Shown one piece after another: positions 6,270-12,581 of a DNA stretch of 12,581 bases. The translations under genes and the position numbers were made by a program. Where the stretch lies: assembly GCA_002404015.1 (NCBI GenBank), contig DHIW01000080.1, positions 1-12,581 of the forward strand, given 5' to 3'. Numbering within the stretch: position 1 is the stretch's first letter; the number at the start of each line of letters is the position of its first letter. The notes beneath the pieces were generated by a model, which saw nothing but the letters and a program-made list of their open reading frames with translations, made no database searches and had not been told where the DNA came from. The DNA is from Chloroflexi bacterium UBA4736. Lineage in GTDB: Bacteria; Chloroflexota; Dormibacteria; Dormibacterales; Dormibacteraceae.

Positions 6270-6858
6270 TGCCTTACCGGATCGGCGATTGAAGACCCGG
6301 TCTACTAGACGCCAGGAGGTGCTTGAGGCAGCTTGGCGAGTAGCCCGCGAGCGCGGAATCGCGGCCATAACGCTCCGCGAGGTGGCGTCAGGCGTCGGAA
6401 TGCGAGCGCCCAGCCTCTACGAGTACTTCGAGTCGAAGGAAGCGATCTACGACGCGATGTTCGCTGAGGGATACGAGGCCTTCCTGAAGATCATGCCAGG
6501 CCCGGACGATCCTTCTGAACCCCGCCCGCGAGCAATTGCGTGGATTCGGCGATTCTTCGCCTTCTGCCGCGCTGACGTGGCGCGCTACCAGCTCCTCTTC
6601 CAACCCGCGATCCCAGGGTTCCACCCATCAGAAGACTCCATGCAACTTGCGGGGCGGGCCCTGACAACTCTCGACAGGGAAATGCGGGCGATCGGCCTCA
6701 CCCGGCCTGCCGCGGCGGATCTATGGACGGCCCTGGTCACTGGAATGGTCAACCAGCAGATCGCGAACGATCCCGGGGGCGACCGGTGGGAGCGTTTGGC
6801 TGACGAAGCCGCGGCGATGTTCATAGACCACATGGAACGGATGGAGGAGCTAGTGTGA
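6259..6858 (+). CDS. TetR/AcrR-family transcriptional regulator, likely autoregulated
   Basis: A 199-residue dimeric repressor type. The N-terminal HTH is at about residues 38-57 (ITLREVASGVGMRAPSLYEYF) with the family sequence SKEAIYDAMF following. The ligand-binding C-terminal half has a WTALVTGMVNQQ helix resembling the WHG-type TetR C-domain. The ATG at 6259 is preceded by AGGA seven bases away and by an extended -10 six bases away; a TTG at 6289 would also be in frame and still keep the whole HTH. The stop overlaps the next gene's GTG (GTGA), so regulator and enzyme are co-translated. Expected role: control of this two-gene unit in response to a small molecule, through the palindromes over its promoter. 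Confidence 0.9.
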   Translation: MVLGALPDRRLKTRSTRRQEVLEAAWRVARERGIAAITLREVASGVGMRAPSLYEYFESKEAIYDAMFAEGYEAFLKIMPGPDDPSEPRPRAIAWIRRFFAFCRADVARYQLLFQPAIPGFHPSEDSMQLAGRALTTLDREMRAIGLTRPAAADLWTALVTGMVNQQIANDPGGDRWERLADEAAAMFIDHMERMEELV

Positions 6859-7616
6859 ACACGACCACCGCAACCGACTGGATCGATATCGACCAGCTTG
6901 CACCGCTGGGTGACGCCGAGATCTGGCGACTGGCGCGCACGGAATATGTCCGGATGCTCGCCCTGCTGCGATCCGTTGACGACGCAGACTGGTCCAAACA
7001 GACCGACTGCGCGGCGTGGACTGTCCGCGACCTGCTGGGCCATTTGGTTGGGGCCGCGGAGGGCTTCAGCAACCCACTCCAGTTCCTGCACCAGTACCGT
7101 GTCGGCGCGCGGTTCATCGCTCAGGGGCGCACCGATGGGAAGCAGCCAGTGGACGGCGCGAACGCGGTCCAGGTCGCGGAGCGGTCTCATCTCTCGGTCG
7201 AGCAACTGCTCGGCCGCTACGAAGCAGTCATTGAGCCCACCCTCCGTTGGCGCCGACGGCTACGTCACCTTCCCGTTCGTCTACAGGACGTCGCCGGTGC
7301 GTTCACGTTCCGGGAGCTCTTCCAGATCATCCTGACCCGCGACACCTGGATCCACCGAATCGACATCTCGCGAGCGATCGGAAAGCCGATTGAGATGACG
7401 GCCGATCATGACGGGCGATTCACCGCCGACATGGTCCGCGACTGGGCTTCCCGTTTCCAGAGTCCGTTTCTCCTGCGCTTAACAGGTGTCGCGGGCGGGG
7501 CCTATCGCCGCCGCGAAGGCGGAGAGATGCTCGAGCTTACCGCCGTCGAGTTCGCCCGATTGCTATCCGGCAGAGGCAAGGGTGATGGGCTTCTCAGTTC
7601 ACGGATCGTGTTCTAA
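6855..7616 (+). CDS. DinB/MDMPI-family protein (mycothiol-dependent maleylpyruvate-isomerase-like)
   Basis: A 253-residue cytoplasmic protein starting at GTG within GTGA, with GGAGGAG five bases upstream inside the TetR gene. The N-terminal MDMPI hallmark is DADWSKQTDCAAWTVRDLLGHL (residues 43-64), placing the first metal-ligand His at 63. The second metal site region is TRDTWIHRIDISRA (161-174), with His167 and Asp163 where characterised members usually have Glu-x3-His. The C-terminus ends GLLSSRIVF, as is common in this family. Members use a metal and often mycothiol to isomerise or transfer thiol groups, but most paralogues have no known substrate. Co-translation with a TetR regulator suggests a response to a xenobiotic or reactive compound. 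Confidence 0.85.
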   Translation: MNTTTATDWIDIDQLAPLGDAEIWRLARTEYVRMLALLRSVDDADWSKQTDCAAWTVRDLLGHLVGAAEGFSNPLQFLHQYRVGARFIAQGRTDGKQPVDGANAVQVAERSHLSVEQLLGRYEAVIEPTLRWRRRLRHLPVRLQDVAGAFTFRELFQIILTRDTWIHRIDISRAIGKPIEMTADHDGRFTADMVRDWASRFQSPFLLRLTGVAGGAYRRREGGEMLELTAVEFARLLSGRGKGDGLLSSRIVF

Positions 7617-7654
7617 GCCCACAGAAGATCACTTCTCGACGGACCCGTCCGGGA

Positions 7655-7672
7655 CGGCGACCATCGTCGCCG
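7655..7672 (+). terminator. Possible hairpin terminator after the MDMPI gene
   Basis: A 7-bp perfect stem (CGGCGAC, loop CATC, GTCGCCG) lies 39 nt past the stop at 7616. There is no T-run. It could end the TetR-MDMPI transcript. The rest of the gap up to 7753 holds an inverted repeat TTTGTC/GACAAA (7728-7733 and 7745-7750) just before the next -35 and nothing else I can support. Confidence 0.3.
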
Positions 7673-7753
7673 ACAGGGCGGCTGGGTTGCATCTCGGGTC
7701 CGCCCCCTGATCCACGAGTTTGCCGACTTTGTCCAGCGCCGCCTGACAAAACC

Positions 7754-7782
7754 TTGACCGACTCTTCTGGTCCCGACACTGT
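7754..7782 (+). promoter_or_regulatory. Candidate promoter for the secreted six-cysteine protein
   Basis: TTGACC (7754-7759), 17-bp spacer, CACTGT (7777-7782). The -35 has five of six consensus bases; the -10 is weaker. The leader would be about 38 nt, and the gene has a good ribosome site. An inverted repeat TTTGTC/GACAAA ends four bases before the -35 and might bind a regulator. Confidence 0.4.
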
Positions 7783-7826
7783 GGCCCGTGCGCGCATTTC
7801 AGCAGCTCGAATACGGAGGTCACACA

Positions 7827-8540
7827 ATGTCGTCTGGGTTTTCACTTTCGCGTCCGCCTCGGCGCTTCCCTGCGTTGAGGATCCTGCTCGGTCTCCTGGT
7901 GGCCTTAGGCACCGCCACGATGACGTCGTCCGCGTCATTCGCCGCCCCGGCCACGGTTCCCGTGACGGCCTCGTCCGTCAAGGCTTGCGTACAGAGCTTC
8001 GAGGCTGGAACGCCACATCTCCTGTCGCTCAATGAGGCTCGCGCGTGCGCGCCGGGCGCATCCGAGTCCAACGCAGGTCAGCGGTTTCGACTCGGCTCGG
8101 GTTCTTCGATCATGCGAACTCCCAACGGTGGAGCCAGGATCATCGTCGGCAGCGTAACTGCAGGCACTCGCGACCCCACGCGGCTTGCCGCGGGTCCGTC
8201 GATGGCCGCCTCGCGGTGCTACAACGACTGGAGGTCGGGCACGTGGTACTACGACGACGGGTTGATCTACGGTTCCAGCTGGGCCACCGGCTACGGCAAT
8301 CACTGCGGGTACGCGAACTTCCCATCCGGCCCGAGCACGGGTTGGTGGTGCGCCGCCTGCACCAGCGTCTCGAATCCAAGCGGCCGCTGGGACAACAATT
8401 ACGGCCGCGCCTACTGGAACCAGAACTACGCCACCGCCTGGTCGAATGTGTATGTGTACTTCGGCGTCTTCGGAAGCGACACTTTCTTCTTGCGTTTCCT
8501 GATCGACCCGAACGCGAACTTCTGGCTCGCGGACTGGTAG
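7827..8540 (+). CDS. Secreted protein of unknown function, Trp/Tyr/Asn-rich with six cysteines
   Basis: The ATG at 7827 has GGAGG seven bases upstream. The 237-residue product begins with a Sec signal peptide: RPPRR, then a hydrophobic core LRILLGLLVALGTA, then cleavage likely near SFAA/PA at residue 40. The mature part has a low-complexity N-terminal half and, from residue 130, a dense aromatic domain rich in W, Y, G and N (CYNDWRSGTWYYDDG, GYGNHCGYANF, WWCAACTSV, DNNYGRAYWNQNY). Cysteines are at 54, 74, 131, 160, 175 and 178; the even number and export suggest disulfides. The last residues, DPNANFWLADW, end just before a strong terminator. I do not recognise a family. The aromatic domain could be a beta-rich carbohydrate- or wall-binding fold, but that is speculation. 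Confidence 0.8.
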   Translation: MSSGFSLSRPPRRFPALRILLGLLVALGTATMTSSASFAAPATVPVTASSVKACVQSFEAGTPHLLSLNEARACAPGASESNAGQRFRLGSGSSIMRTPNGGARIIVGSVTAGTRDPTRLAAGPSMAASRCYNDWRSGTWYYDDGLIYGSSWATGYGNHCGYANFPSGPSTGWWCAACTSVSNPSGRWDNNYGRAYWNQNYATAWSNVYVYFGVFGSDTFFLRFLIDPNANFWLADW

Positions 8541-8550
8541 CAACCAATCC

Positions 8551-8580
8551 GACCCCCCGCCGACTTCCCGGCGGGGGGTC
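8551..8580. terminator. Bidirectional intrinsic-type hairpin between convergent genes
   Basis: GACCCCCCGCCG, loop ACTTCC, CGGCGGGGGGTC: a perfect 12-bp GC-rich stem starting 10 nt after the stop at 8540. It has no T-run on either side, as often seen in high-GC organisms. It lies between the plus-strand secreted protein and the minus-strand lipoprotein that ends at 8656, so it probably serves both. Confidence 0.8.
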
Positions 8581-8655
8581 AGCGCGTCATGTGTTGCGTG
8601 GGCCGCCGGACTCGCGGGCGCCGACGAACCAGGCCAGGCGCCGCGCCGAGTGCCA

Positions 8656-9141
8656 CTACAGCGGCCACCAGGCGGCCGGCGAGAGGTCCTGCTCGGAGAC
8701 GACCTTCCAGTCGCCGGCCAGCCACTCCAGCCGCGCTCGCCACTGGCGGACGAAGCCCGTCCAGGGCGGGTCGAGCCGCCCCGGCCCCACCAGGCGGACC
8801 TGGCCGCGCAGCTCGAGAACGCCTTCCCCCCCGCCGGGCCCTGCGCTCCAGTGGACGACACGGCGCTTGACGTCGTGCTCCTGTCGCGACTCGCCGCGGC
8901 GGCCCTGTTCGTCCACCCTGCGCTGCTCGAACCCGAGCGCCGCGCCGCCGAACACTGGCGGCAGCCCGTCCGGCCTCGCGTCGCGGTAGGCGGTCGCAAG
9001 CGCCGCATCGGCCTGCAGCAGGAGCCTCTCGCCATCCTGCCTGGACAGGATGGGCGCCGGCGGACCGGCAACCGCCGCGGGGCCGGGCGTGCAGCCGGCG
9101 AGGGCGAGCGCCGTGGCCGCGACCAGCACCGCCCGGATCAC
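8656..9141 (-). CDS. Small lipoprotein of unknown function
   Basis: A 161-residue protein starting at a GTG that overlaps the upstream stop (GTGA), with GGGAGG inside the upstream gene. The signal peptide MIRAVLVAATALALAGC carries a lipobox LAGC with lipid-modified Cys17, so it should be anchored to the outer face of the membrane. The remainder has one helical stretch (about 34-54) and then a strand-like region ending RLEWLAGDWKVVSEQDLSP. This ending resembles NTF2-like or Mce-associated proteins in which a final strand carries WKV, but the match is weak and I assign no family. It is the second gene of a coupled pair with the cytoplasmic protein upstream. Confidence 0.75.
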   Translation of the reverse strand: MIRAVLVAATALALAGCTPGPAAVAGPPAPILSRQDGERLLLQADAALATAYRDARPDGLPPVFGGAALGFEQRRVDEQGRRGESRQEHDVKRRVVHWSAGPGGGEGVLELRGQVRLVGPGRLDPPWTGFVRQWRARLEWLAGDWKVVSEQDLSPAAWWPL

Positions 9142-9779
9142 CGCTCGGCCTCCCGGTAGCCGGTGGCGAGGCCGGCCGCGAGGCCGCCCAGGGCGCGACC
9201 GAGCGACCCGGGCGGCAGCCGGCCAGTTGCCATCGCCGCGAGCTCGCGCGGTCCGGTCAGGGGCAGGCGAACGATGTGGTCGCGCGGTACGTGGGGGGGA
9301 ATCCCCAGCCTGTGGTCGAGTCGCGGCATCGCACCATTCAGGACGAGCGTTCCCGCGCCGAGGCGGGAGACCGCCAGGTGCACGCTGCCCGGCCAGAGCT
9401 CCGCGACGACCAGCTCCGCCTGGGCCCGGACCGGGATCGTGACCAGGTCGTGAAAGGCGACCACGAAGCCGTCCTCGAGCAGTAGCGCGAAAGCCCCGGC
9501 GGGCGCTCCGGCCGCTGCAAAGACCGCGGCCAGCACCTCGCGCAGCCTGGCTCCGAAGGCAGGTGCCGCCTCGCAGTTGACCCGGACCCGCAGGCAGTCG
9601 CCCTGCCGGATGAAGGGCAGCAAGCGGCCCAGGAAACGCGGCGCCGGAGGCGGGAACACAGGCCTGGCACCGCTCGGCAGCGGCTCCGAGTCGGCCTGGA
9701 GCACTCGCAGCGGGGGAGCCTGCCGCGGGACGAGGTCGTTGAAGTCGAAGCTGAACCGCCGAACCTGCTCCTCGATCAC
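9138..9779 (-). CDS. Unrecognised protein, divergent from the TetR-ABC operon and coupled to the lipoprotein
   Basis: I choose the GTG at 9779, giving 213 residues. It lies seven bases after a -10-like TAGGTT, and longer versions would run through the promoter region. There is no signal peptide or membrane segment. Visible parts: an N-terminal RRFSFDFNDLVPRQ, a proline-rich stretch around VFPPPAPRF, a helix of alanines and leucines (REVLAAVFAAAGAPAG), then beta-like FALLLEDGFVVAFHDLVTIPV and AELVVAELWPGSVHLAVSRLG, and a Gly/Ala-rich C-terminal end. No catalytic motif was seen. Its stop overlaps the lipoprotein GTG, so the two are made together and may interact or act in the same pathway. Divergence from an ABC-exporter operon may mean shared control. 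Confidence 0.7.
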   Translation of the reverse strand: MIEEQVRRFSFDFNDLVPRQAPPLRVLQADSEPLPSGARPVFPPPAPRFLGRLLPFIRQGDCLRVRVNCEAAPAFGARLREVLAAVFAAAGAPAGAFALLLEDGFVVAFHDLVTIPVRAQAELVVAELWPGSVHLAVSRLGAGTLVLNGAMPRLDHRLGIPPHVPRDHIVRLPLTGPRELAAMATGRLPPGSLGRALGGLAAGLATGYREAER

Positions 9780-9786
9780 GGGGCCC

Positions 9787-9816
9787 AACCTAGGTTGCCC
9801 GGCCGGCCGCTGCCAA
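9787..9816 (-). promoter_or_regulatory. Promoter of the unrecognised-protein/lipoprotein operon, probably leaderless
   Basis: On the minus strand, TTGGCA (9816-9811), 18-bp spacer, TAGGTT (9792-9787), then seven bases to the GTG at 9779. The transcript would start at or next to the start codon, and no Shine-Dalgarno is visible, consistent with a leaderless message. Confidence 0.55.
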
Positions 9817-9840
9817 GCCTGCCTGTTAAGAGCGCGAGTC

Positions 9841-9869
9841 TTGACAAGACGAGATGTCTCGTCTACTCT
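9841..9869 (+). promoter_or_regulatory. Consensus promoter with a palindromic operator filling the -35/-10 spacer
   Basis: TTGACA (9841-9846), exactly 17 bp, then TACTCT (9864-9869). The palindrome AGACGAGA-TG-TCTCGTCT occupies 9847-9864, the whole spacer plus the first base of the -10. The ATG at 9878 lies eight bases beyond the -10, so the message should be leaderless. A TetR dimer bound here would block RNA polymerase. The encoded tandem-HTH regulator immediately downstream is the obvious candidate. Confidence 0.85.
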
Positions 9870-9877
9870 CGCCTCAG

Positions 9878-10636
9878 ATGCCAACGCGACAGAAGATCGC
9901 GAGCGCCGCCCGGCCCCTGTTCGCGCGCGGAGACCGGCCTACGGTCGCCGACATCGCGGCCGCGGCGGGCATATCGCGGGCGACCTTCCATCGCGTCTAC
10001 GGGTCCCGCGACGAGCTCATCCGCGAGCTGGACGTCTCACCCGACCCCGACAGCCGCAAGCGCGTCCTCGAGGCCGCCATCGAGATGCTCGGCCGGACCG
10101 GGCTGGACGGTCTCTCCATGGACGAGCTGGCCGCGGCGGCCGGTGTTTCGAGGGCCAGCGTGTACCGCCTGTTCCCCGGCAAGGCCGCGCTCTTCGCTGC
10201 GCTGGTGCGGGCCTACTCGCCGATGGAGACGATCGCCGCCACCATGGAACGCCTCGGCGGACGGCCGCCGGAGGAGGTCATGCCCGAGCTGGCGCGGACG
10301 GTCGCCGCCGAGCTGAAAAGCCGGCTGGGCATCGTCCGAACCATGCTCTTCGAGGTCACGAGCCTGGCGCCGGACACCACCGAGGCGGTCGATTTCGCGC
10401 TGACTCGCGGCATCGGCGTGGTCCTCGGTTACATCGTGGGCCAGATGGCGGCGGGCCGGCTCCACCCCATGCACCCGCTGCTCGCGATGCAAGCCTTCGT
10501 GGGACCGCTGCTGTTGCACCTGATCATGCGCGACCTGGCTGAGCAGCGGCTCGGTTTCGACGTGCCGGCGGAGGAAGCGGCCGGCGAGCTGGCGCTGGCC
10601 TGGGTCAGGGCGATGCGCCCGGACACCGTCTCGTAG
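9878..10636 (+). CDS. TetR-type regulator with two tandem HTH domains
   Basis: A 252-residue protein. Most TetR regulators have one N-terminal HTH and about 190-220 residues. Here there are two complete TetR_N-like domains in a row: the first at about 5-50 with HTH TVADIAAAAGISRATFHRVY (22-41), the second at about 60-110 with HTH LSMDELAAAAGVSRASVYRLF (79-99). A ligand-binding-type helical C-domain follows (115-245). Each HTH has the typical tail (GSRDELIREL; PGKAALFAALV). The start is the ATG at 9878; an in-frame ATG at 9854 lies inside the operator and upstream of the -10 and is rejected. It is the first gene of an operon with an ABC ATPase and permease (10 bp to the next ATG), so it most likely represses an exporter until a substrate binds. 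Confidence 0.9.
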   Translation: MPTRQKIASAARPLFARGDRPTVADIAAAAGISRATFHRVYGSRDELIRELDVSPDPDSRKRVLEAAIEMLGRTGLDGLSMDELAAAAGVSRASVYRLFPGKAALFAALVRAYSPMETIAATMERLGGRPPEEVMPELARTVAAELKSRLGIVRTMLFEVTSLAPDTTEAVDFALTRGIGVVLGYIVGQMAAGRLHPMHPLLAMQAFVGPLLLHLIMRDLAEQRLGFDVPAEEAAGELALAWVRAMRPDTVS

Positions 10637-10646
10637 GGAGGTGGAC

Positions 10647-11369
10647 ATGGATGCAAGCGACGGATACGCGGTCGTTGTCGACGAGGTCGTAAAGACCTTC
10701 GGCGGTCTGCGGGCGCTGGATGGCGTCAGCCTGCGCGTCAAGCGGGGCGAGGTTTACGGGCTACTGGGACCGAACGGCGCCGGCAAGACGACGCTGATCC
10801 GGAGCCTGATCGGAATGATCGTTCCCGACTCCGGGACCGTGACCGTGCTTGGCAAGCGCATGCCGAACGTCGCCATCCTGGCCCGCATCGGCTACATGAC
10901 GCAGGCGGCCGCGCTCTACCCTGACCTCTCGGTCCAGGAGAACGTCGGGTTCTTCGCCGCCATCAACGGGGCCGAGGCCAACGTGGAGGAGGCGATGCGC
11001 CTCGTCGAGCTGTACGACCGGCGCTCCTCGGTGGTCGCGACGCTGAGTGGCGGGTTGCGGACCCGCGCCTCCCTGGCCTGCGCGGTCGTCCACCACCCCG
11101 ACCTCCTGCTCCTGGACGAGCCGACCGTCGGAGTCGATCCCCTGCTGCGGATGCAGCTCTGGGACCAGTTCAAGGAGATGGCGGCCCGCGGCACCAGCAT
11201 CGTCGTCTCCAGTCACGTTATGGACGAGGCGGAGCGCTGCGACCGGCTCGGCCTGATCCGCTTCGGCCGGCTGCTCGCGGAGGGCAGCGTGGCCGAACTC
11301 AAGGCCAAGGCCGGGGTCGAGCGTCTCGAAGACGCCTTCTTGAAGCTCGCGGAGGTGAAGGACCGATGA
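10647..11369 (+). CDS. ABC transporter ATP-binding subunit (DrrA/ABC-2 exporter type)
   Basis: A 240-residue cytoplasmic ATPase that powers the permease encoded next. Walker A GPNGAGKT (41-48), Q-loop YMTQ (Gln86), signature LSGGL (133-137, where LSGGQ is usual), Walker B LLLLDEP with catalytic Glu158, D-loop VGVDP, and H-loop His190 in SSHVMDEAERCD. The sequence and length fit exporters of drugs, lipids or polysaccharide precursors. The ATG at 10647 has GGGAGG five bases upstream; the stop overlaps the permease ATG (ATGA), so the two are co-translated. Substrate cannot be told from the sequence; the TetR regulator in front favours a toxic small molecule. Confidence 0.93.
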   Translation: MDASDGYAVVVDEVVKTFGGLRALDGVSLRVKRGEVYGLLGPNGAGKTTLIRSLIGMIVPDSGTVTVLGKRMPNVAILARIGYMTQAAALYPDLSVQENVGFFAAINGAEANVEEAMRLVELYDRRSSVVATLSGGLRTRASLACAVVHHPDLLLLDEPTVGVDPLLRMQLWDQFKEMAARGTSIVVSSHVMDEAERCDRLGLIRFGRLLAEGSVAELKAKAGVERLEDAFLKLAEVKDR

Positions 11370-12478
11370 ACGCCCGCCGAGTCCTGGCCATCACCCGCAG
11401 GTTGCTGCAGCAGTTCCGCCGCGACCACCGGACGCTGGCCCTGCTGTTCGTTGCCCCCCTGGTGATCCTCAGCCTCCTCTACTTCCTGCTGCGCGGTGGT
11501 GGCGACCACCCGGCGGTCGGCATCGTGAACCTCGACTCCGGGCCACTCGGAAGCGCGATCGCCCAGAAGCTGGAGAGCTCCAACCTGGTCAGCGCCTCGA
11601 CCCTTGACCTCGGCACCGCCGACGCCCGCCTGAAAAACGGGGAGCTGGCCGGCTACGTGCTCCTCCCCGCCGCGTTTACCCAGGACGCCCTGCAGCAGCA
11701 CGTGGTGGCCCCCGAGATCCACCTCGAGGGCAGCCAGCCCAACCTCTCCCAGGCCGTGATCGGCGCGACCACCAGGGCCCTGGTGGATGCGCTTTCGAGC
11801 CTGCCGGTCACGACCGGCACCGCTCCGCAGGTGCGGACCAAGACCACCTATCTGTATGGCGGTCCGAACTTCGACACCCTCGACTACTTCGGCGCCGCCT
11901 TCATCGGCCTGGTCGTGTTCTTCCTGGTGTTCGTCATAACCTGCGTCGCTTTTCTCCGCGAGCGGTCGCAGGGCACGCTCGAGCGGCTGATGGCGAGCCC
12001 GCTCCGGCGGGGCGAGATCGTGCTCGGCTATATGCTCGGCTTCACGACCCTCGCACTGGTGCAGTCCATCGAGGTCCTGCTCTTCTCGCTGCTCGTCCTC
12101 AAGGTCCACAACGCGGGCAACGTGGCGCTGATCTTCGGCCTCGAGATGCTCATGGCGGTGGTGGCCGTCAACCTCGGGATCTTCCTCAGCATGTTCGCGC
12201 GCACCGAGTTCCAGGCAGTCCAGTTCATACCGCTCGTGATCGTCCCTCAGATGCTGCTGTCGGGCATCATCTTCCCGGTCAGCACTGAGCCGAACTGGCT
12301 GCAGACCGTCTCCTACGTCCTGCCTCTGACCTACGCGGCCAACGGTCTGCGCGACGTGATGGTGAAGGGTTTGGACCTGGGCTCGGCCTCGGTCCAGCTG
12401 GATGCCACCGTCGTGTTCGCCTTCGCCGTCCTGCTGGTCGCCGCCGCCGTCGCGACCTTGAGACGCCGCCTGGCCTGA
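11366..12478 (+). CDS. ABC-2-type permease (YhgE/YadH-like, ABC2_membrane_3 type)
   Basis: A 370-residue membrane subunit of the exporter. One helix near the N-terminus (about 24-43) is followed by a large extracytoplasmic domain (about 44-175) beginning VGIVNLDSGPLG, as in the ABC2_membrane_3 group. Five further helices lie near 176-196, 220-245, 251-275, 283-305 and 345-364. The conserved cytoplasmic loop RERSQGTLERLMASPLRRGE (198-217) precedes helix three, and LSGIIFPVSTEPNW and LPLTYAANGLRDVM mark the re-entrant region. A homodimer or a pair with another permease is possible; only one permease gene is present here, so a homodimer is most likely. It starts within the ATGA overlap with the ATPase gene. 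Confidence 0.92.
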   Translation: MNARRVLAITRRLLQQFRRDHRTLALLFVAPLVILSLLYFLLRGGGDHPAVGIVNLDSGPLGSAIAQKLESSNLVSASTLDLGTADARLKNGELAGYVLLPAAFTQDALQQHVVAPEIHLEGSQPNLSQAVIGATTRALVDALSSLPVTTGTAPQVRTKTTYLYGGPNFDTLDYFGAAFIGLVVFFLVFVITCVAFLRERSQGTLERLMASPLRRGEIVLGYMLGFTTLALVQSIEVLLFSLLVLKVHNAGNVALIFGLEMLMAVVAVNLGIFLSMFARTEFQAVQFIPLVIVPQMLLSGIIFPVSTEPNWLQTVSYVLPLTYAANGLRDVMVKGLDLGSASVQLDATVVFAFAVLLVAAAVATLRRRLA

Positions 12479-12480
12479 GC

Positions 12481-12581
12481 GTGCGACGATTTAGCAGGGT
12501 GTTGAAGAAGGTCGGCGAGGGATTCGGTGGCCAGGTGGCCCAGCTCCTAGGCGGCTCCGAGAACCGGAGCAAAGCGTATTG
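12481..12581 (+). other. Open frame running off the right edge, or the end of an insertion sequence
   Basis: From a GTG two bases after the permease stop, the frame stays open to the window end and would begin VRRFSRVLKKVGEGFGGQVA. There is no Shine-Dalgarno. The stretch TTTAGCAGGGTGTTGAAGAA at about 12491-12510 resembles terminal repeats of insertion sequences that often read GCAGGGTGTTGAAAAA. This resemblance is from memory and cannot be tested here. Either reading is tentative. Confidence 0.3.

Noticed and set aside
6289..6858. TTG at 6289 as the TetR start
   Set aside because: It keeps the HTH but has no ribosome site; the ATG at 6259 has AGGA and a well-placed extended -10. It cannot be fully excluded.
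8581..8655. Small gene or RNA between the terminator and the lipoprotein stop
   Set aside because: Only 75 bases, with no ribosome site, promoter or stable fold that I could see.
9854..9877. ATG at 9854 as the start of the tandem-HTH regulator
   Set aside because: It lies inside the palindrome and upstream of the -10, so it would not be in the mRNA.
9780..9884. N-terminal extension of the unrecognised protein to 9884
   Set aside because: This would run through its promoter and the regulator's operator; the extension has no conserved look.

Overview
This is a high-GC window with dense short-gap gene packing. Several transcripts look leaderless, and a mycothiol-dependent-isomerase-type gene is present. 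Together these suggest a soil Actinomycetota or a related high-GC Terrabacteria lineage such as Dormibacterota or Chloroflexota. The lineage is inferred; there is no rRNA or marker gene here.

Left third (1-3366, minus strand): two secreted surface proteins. One is a chimera of a seven-bladed, streptogramin-lyase-like beta-propeller and a GH25 muramidase, ending in a three-copy 14-residue Pro/Ala repeat. Downstream of it, with its own consensus-like promoter, is an IPT/TIG-repeat protein that runs off the left edge. The TIG gene is disrupted by a perfect 26-bp tandem duplication and by a 2-nt deletion about 715 bp further on; the net change is +24 nt. The muramidase start also looks frame-disturbed: a strong ribosome site leads into a 14-codon ORF whose stop overlaps the gene's ATG.

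Middle (3578-8580): a ferredoxin-reductase-like flavoprotein and a DoxX-type membrane protein lie on the minus strand. On the plus strand are a YbjQ-family gene with a dinucleotide frameshift, a translationally coupled small membrane protein, a TetR regulator with two palindromic operators over its own start, a GTGA-coupled DinB/MDMPI-family enzyme, and a secreted six-cysteine protein of unknown function. A perfect 12-bp-stem hairpin separates the last gene from the convergent genes.

Right third (8656-12478): a minus-strand pair (an unrecognised cytoplasmic protein and a coupled lipoprotein) diverges from a plus-strand operon. That operon encodes a TetR-type regulator with two tandem HTH domains, an ABC ATPase and an ABC-2 permease. 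Its promoter has TTGACA and TACTCT boxes whose 17-bp spacer is almost entirely a palindromic operator, and the ATG lies about where transcription should begin. The simplest reading is an autoregulated drug or lipid exporter of the DrrAB/YhgE type. The last 100 bases may be the start of a cut-off gene or the end of an insertion sequence.

No CRISPR array, tRNA, rRNA or complete mobile element was seen.
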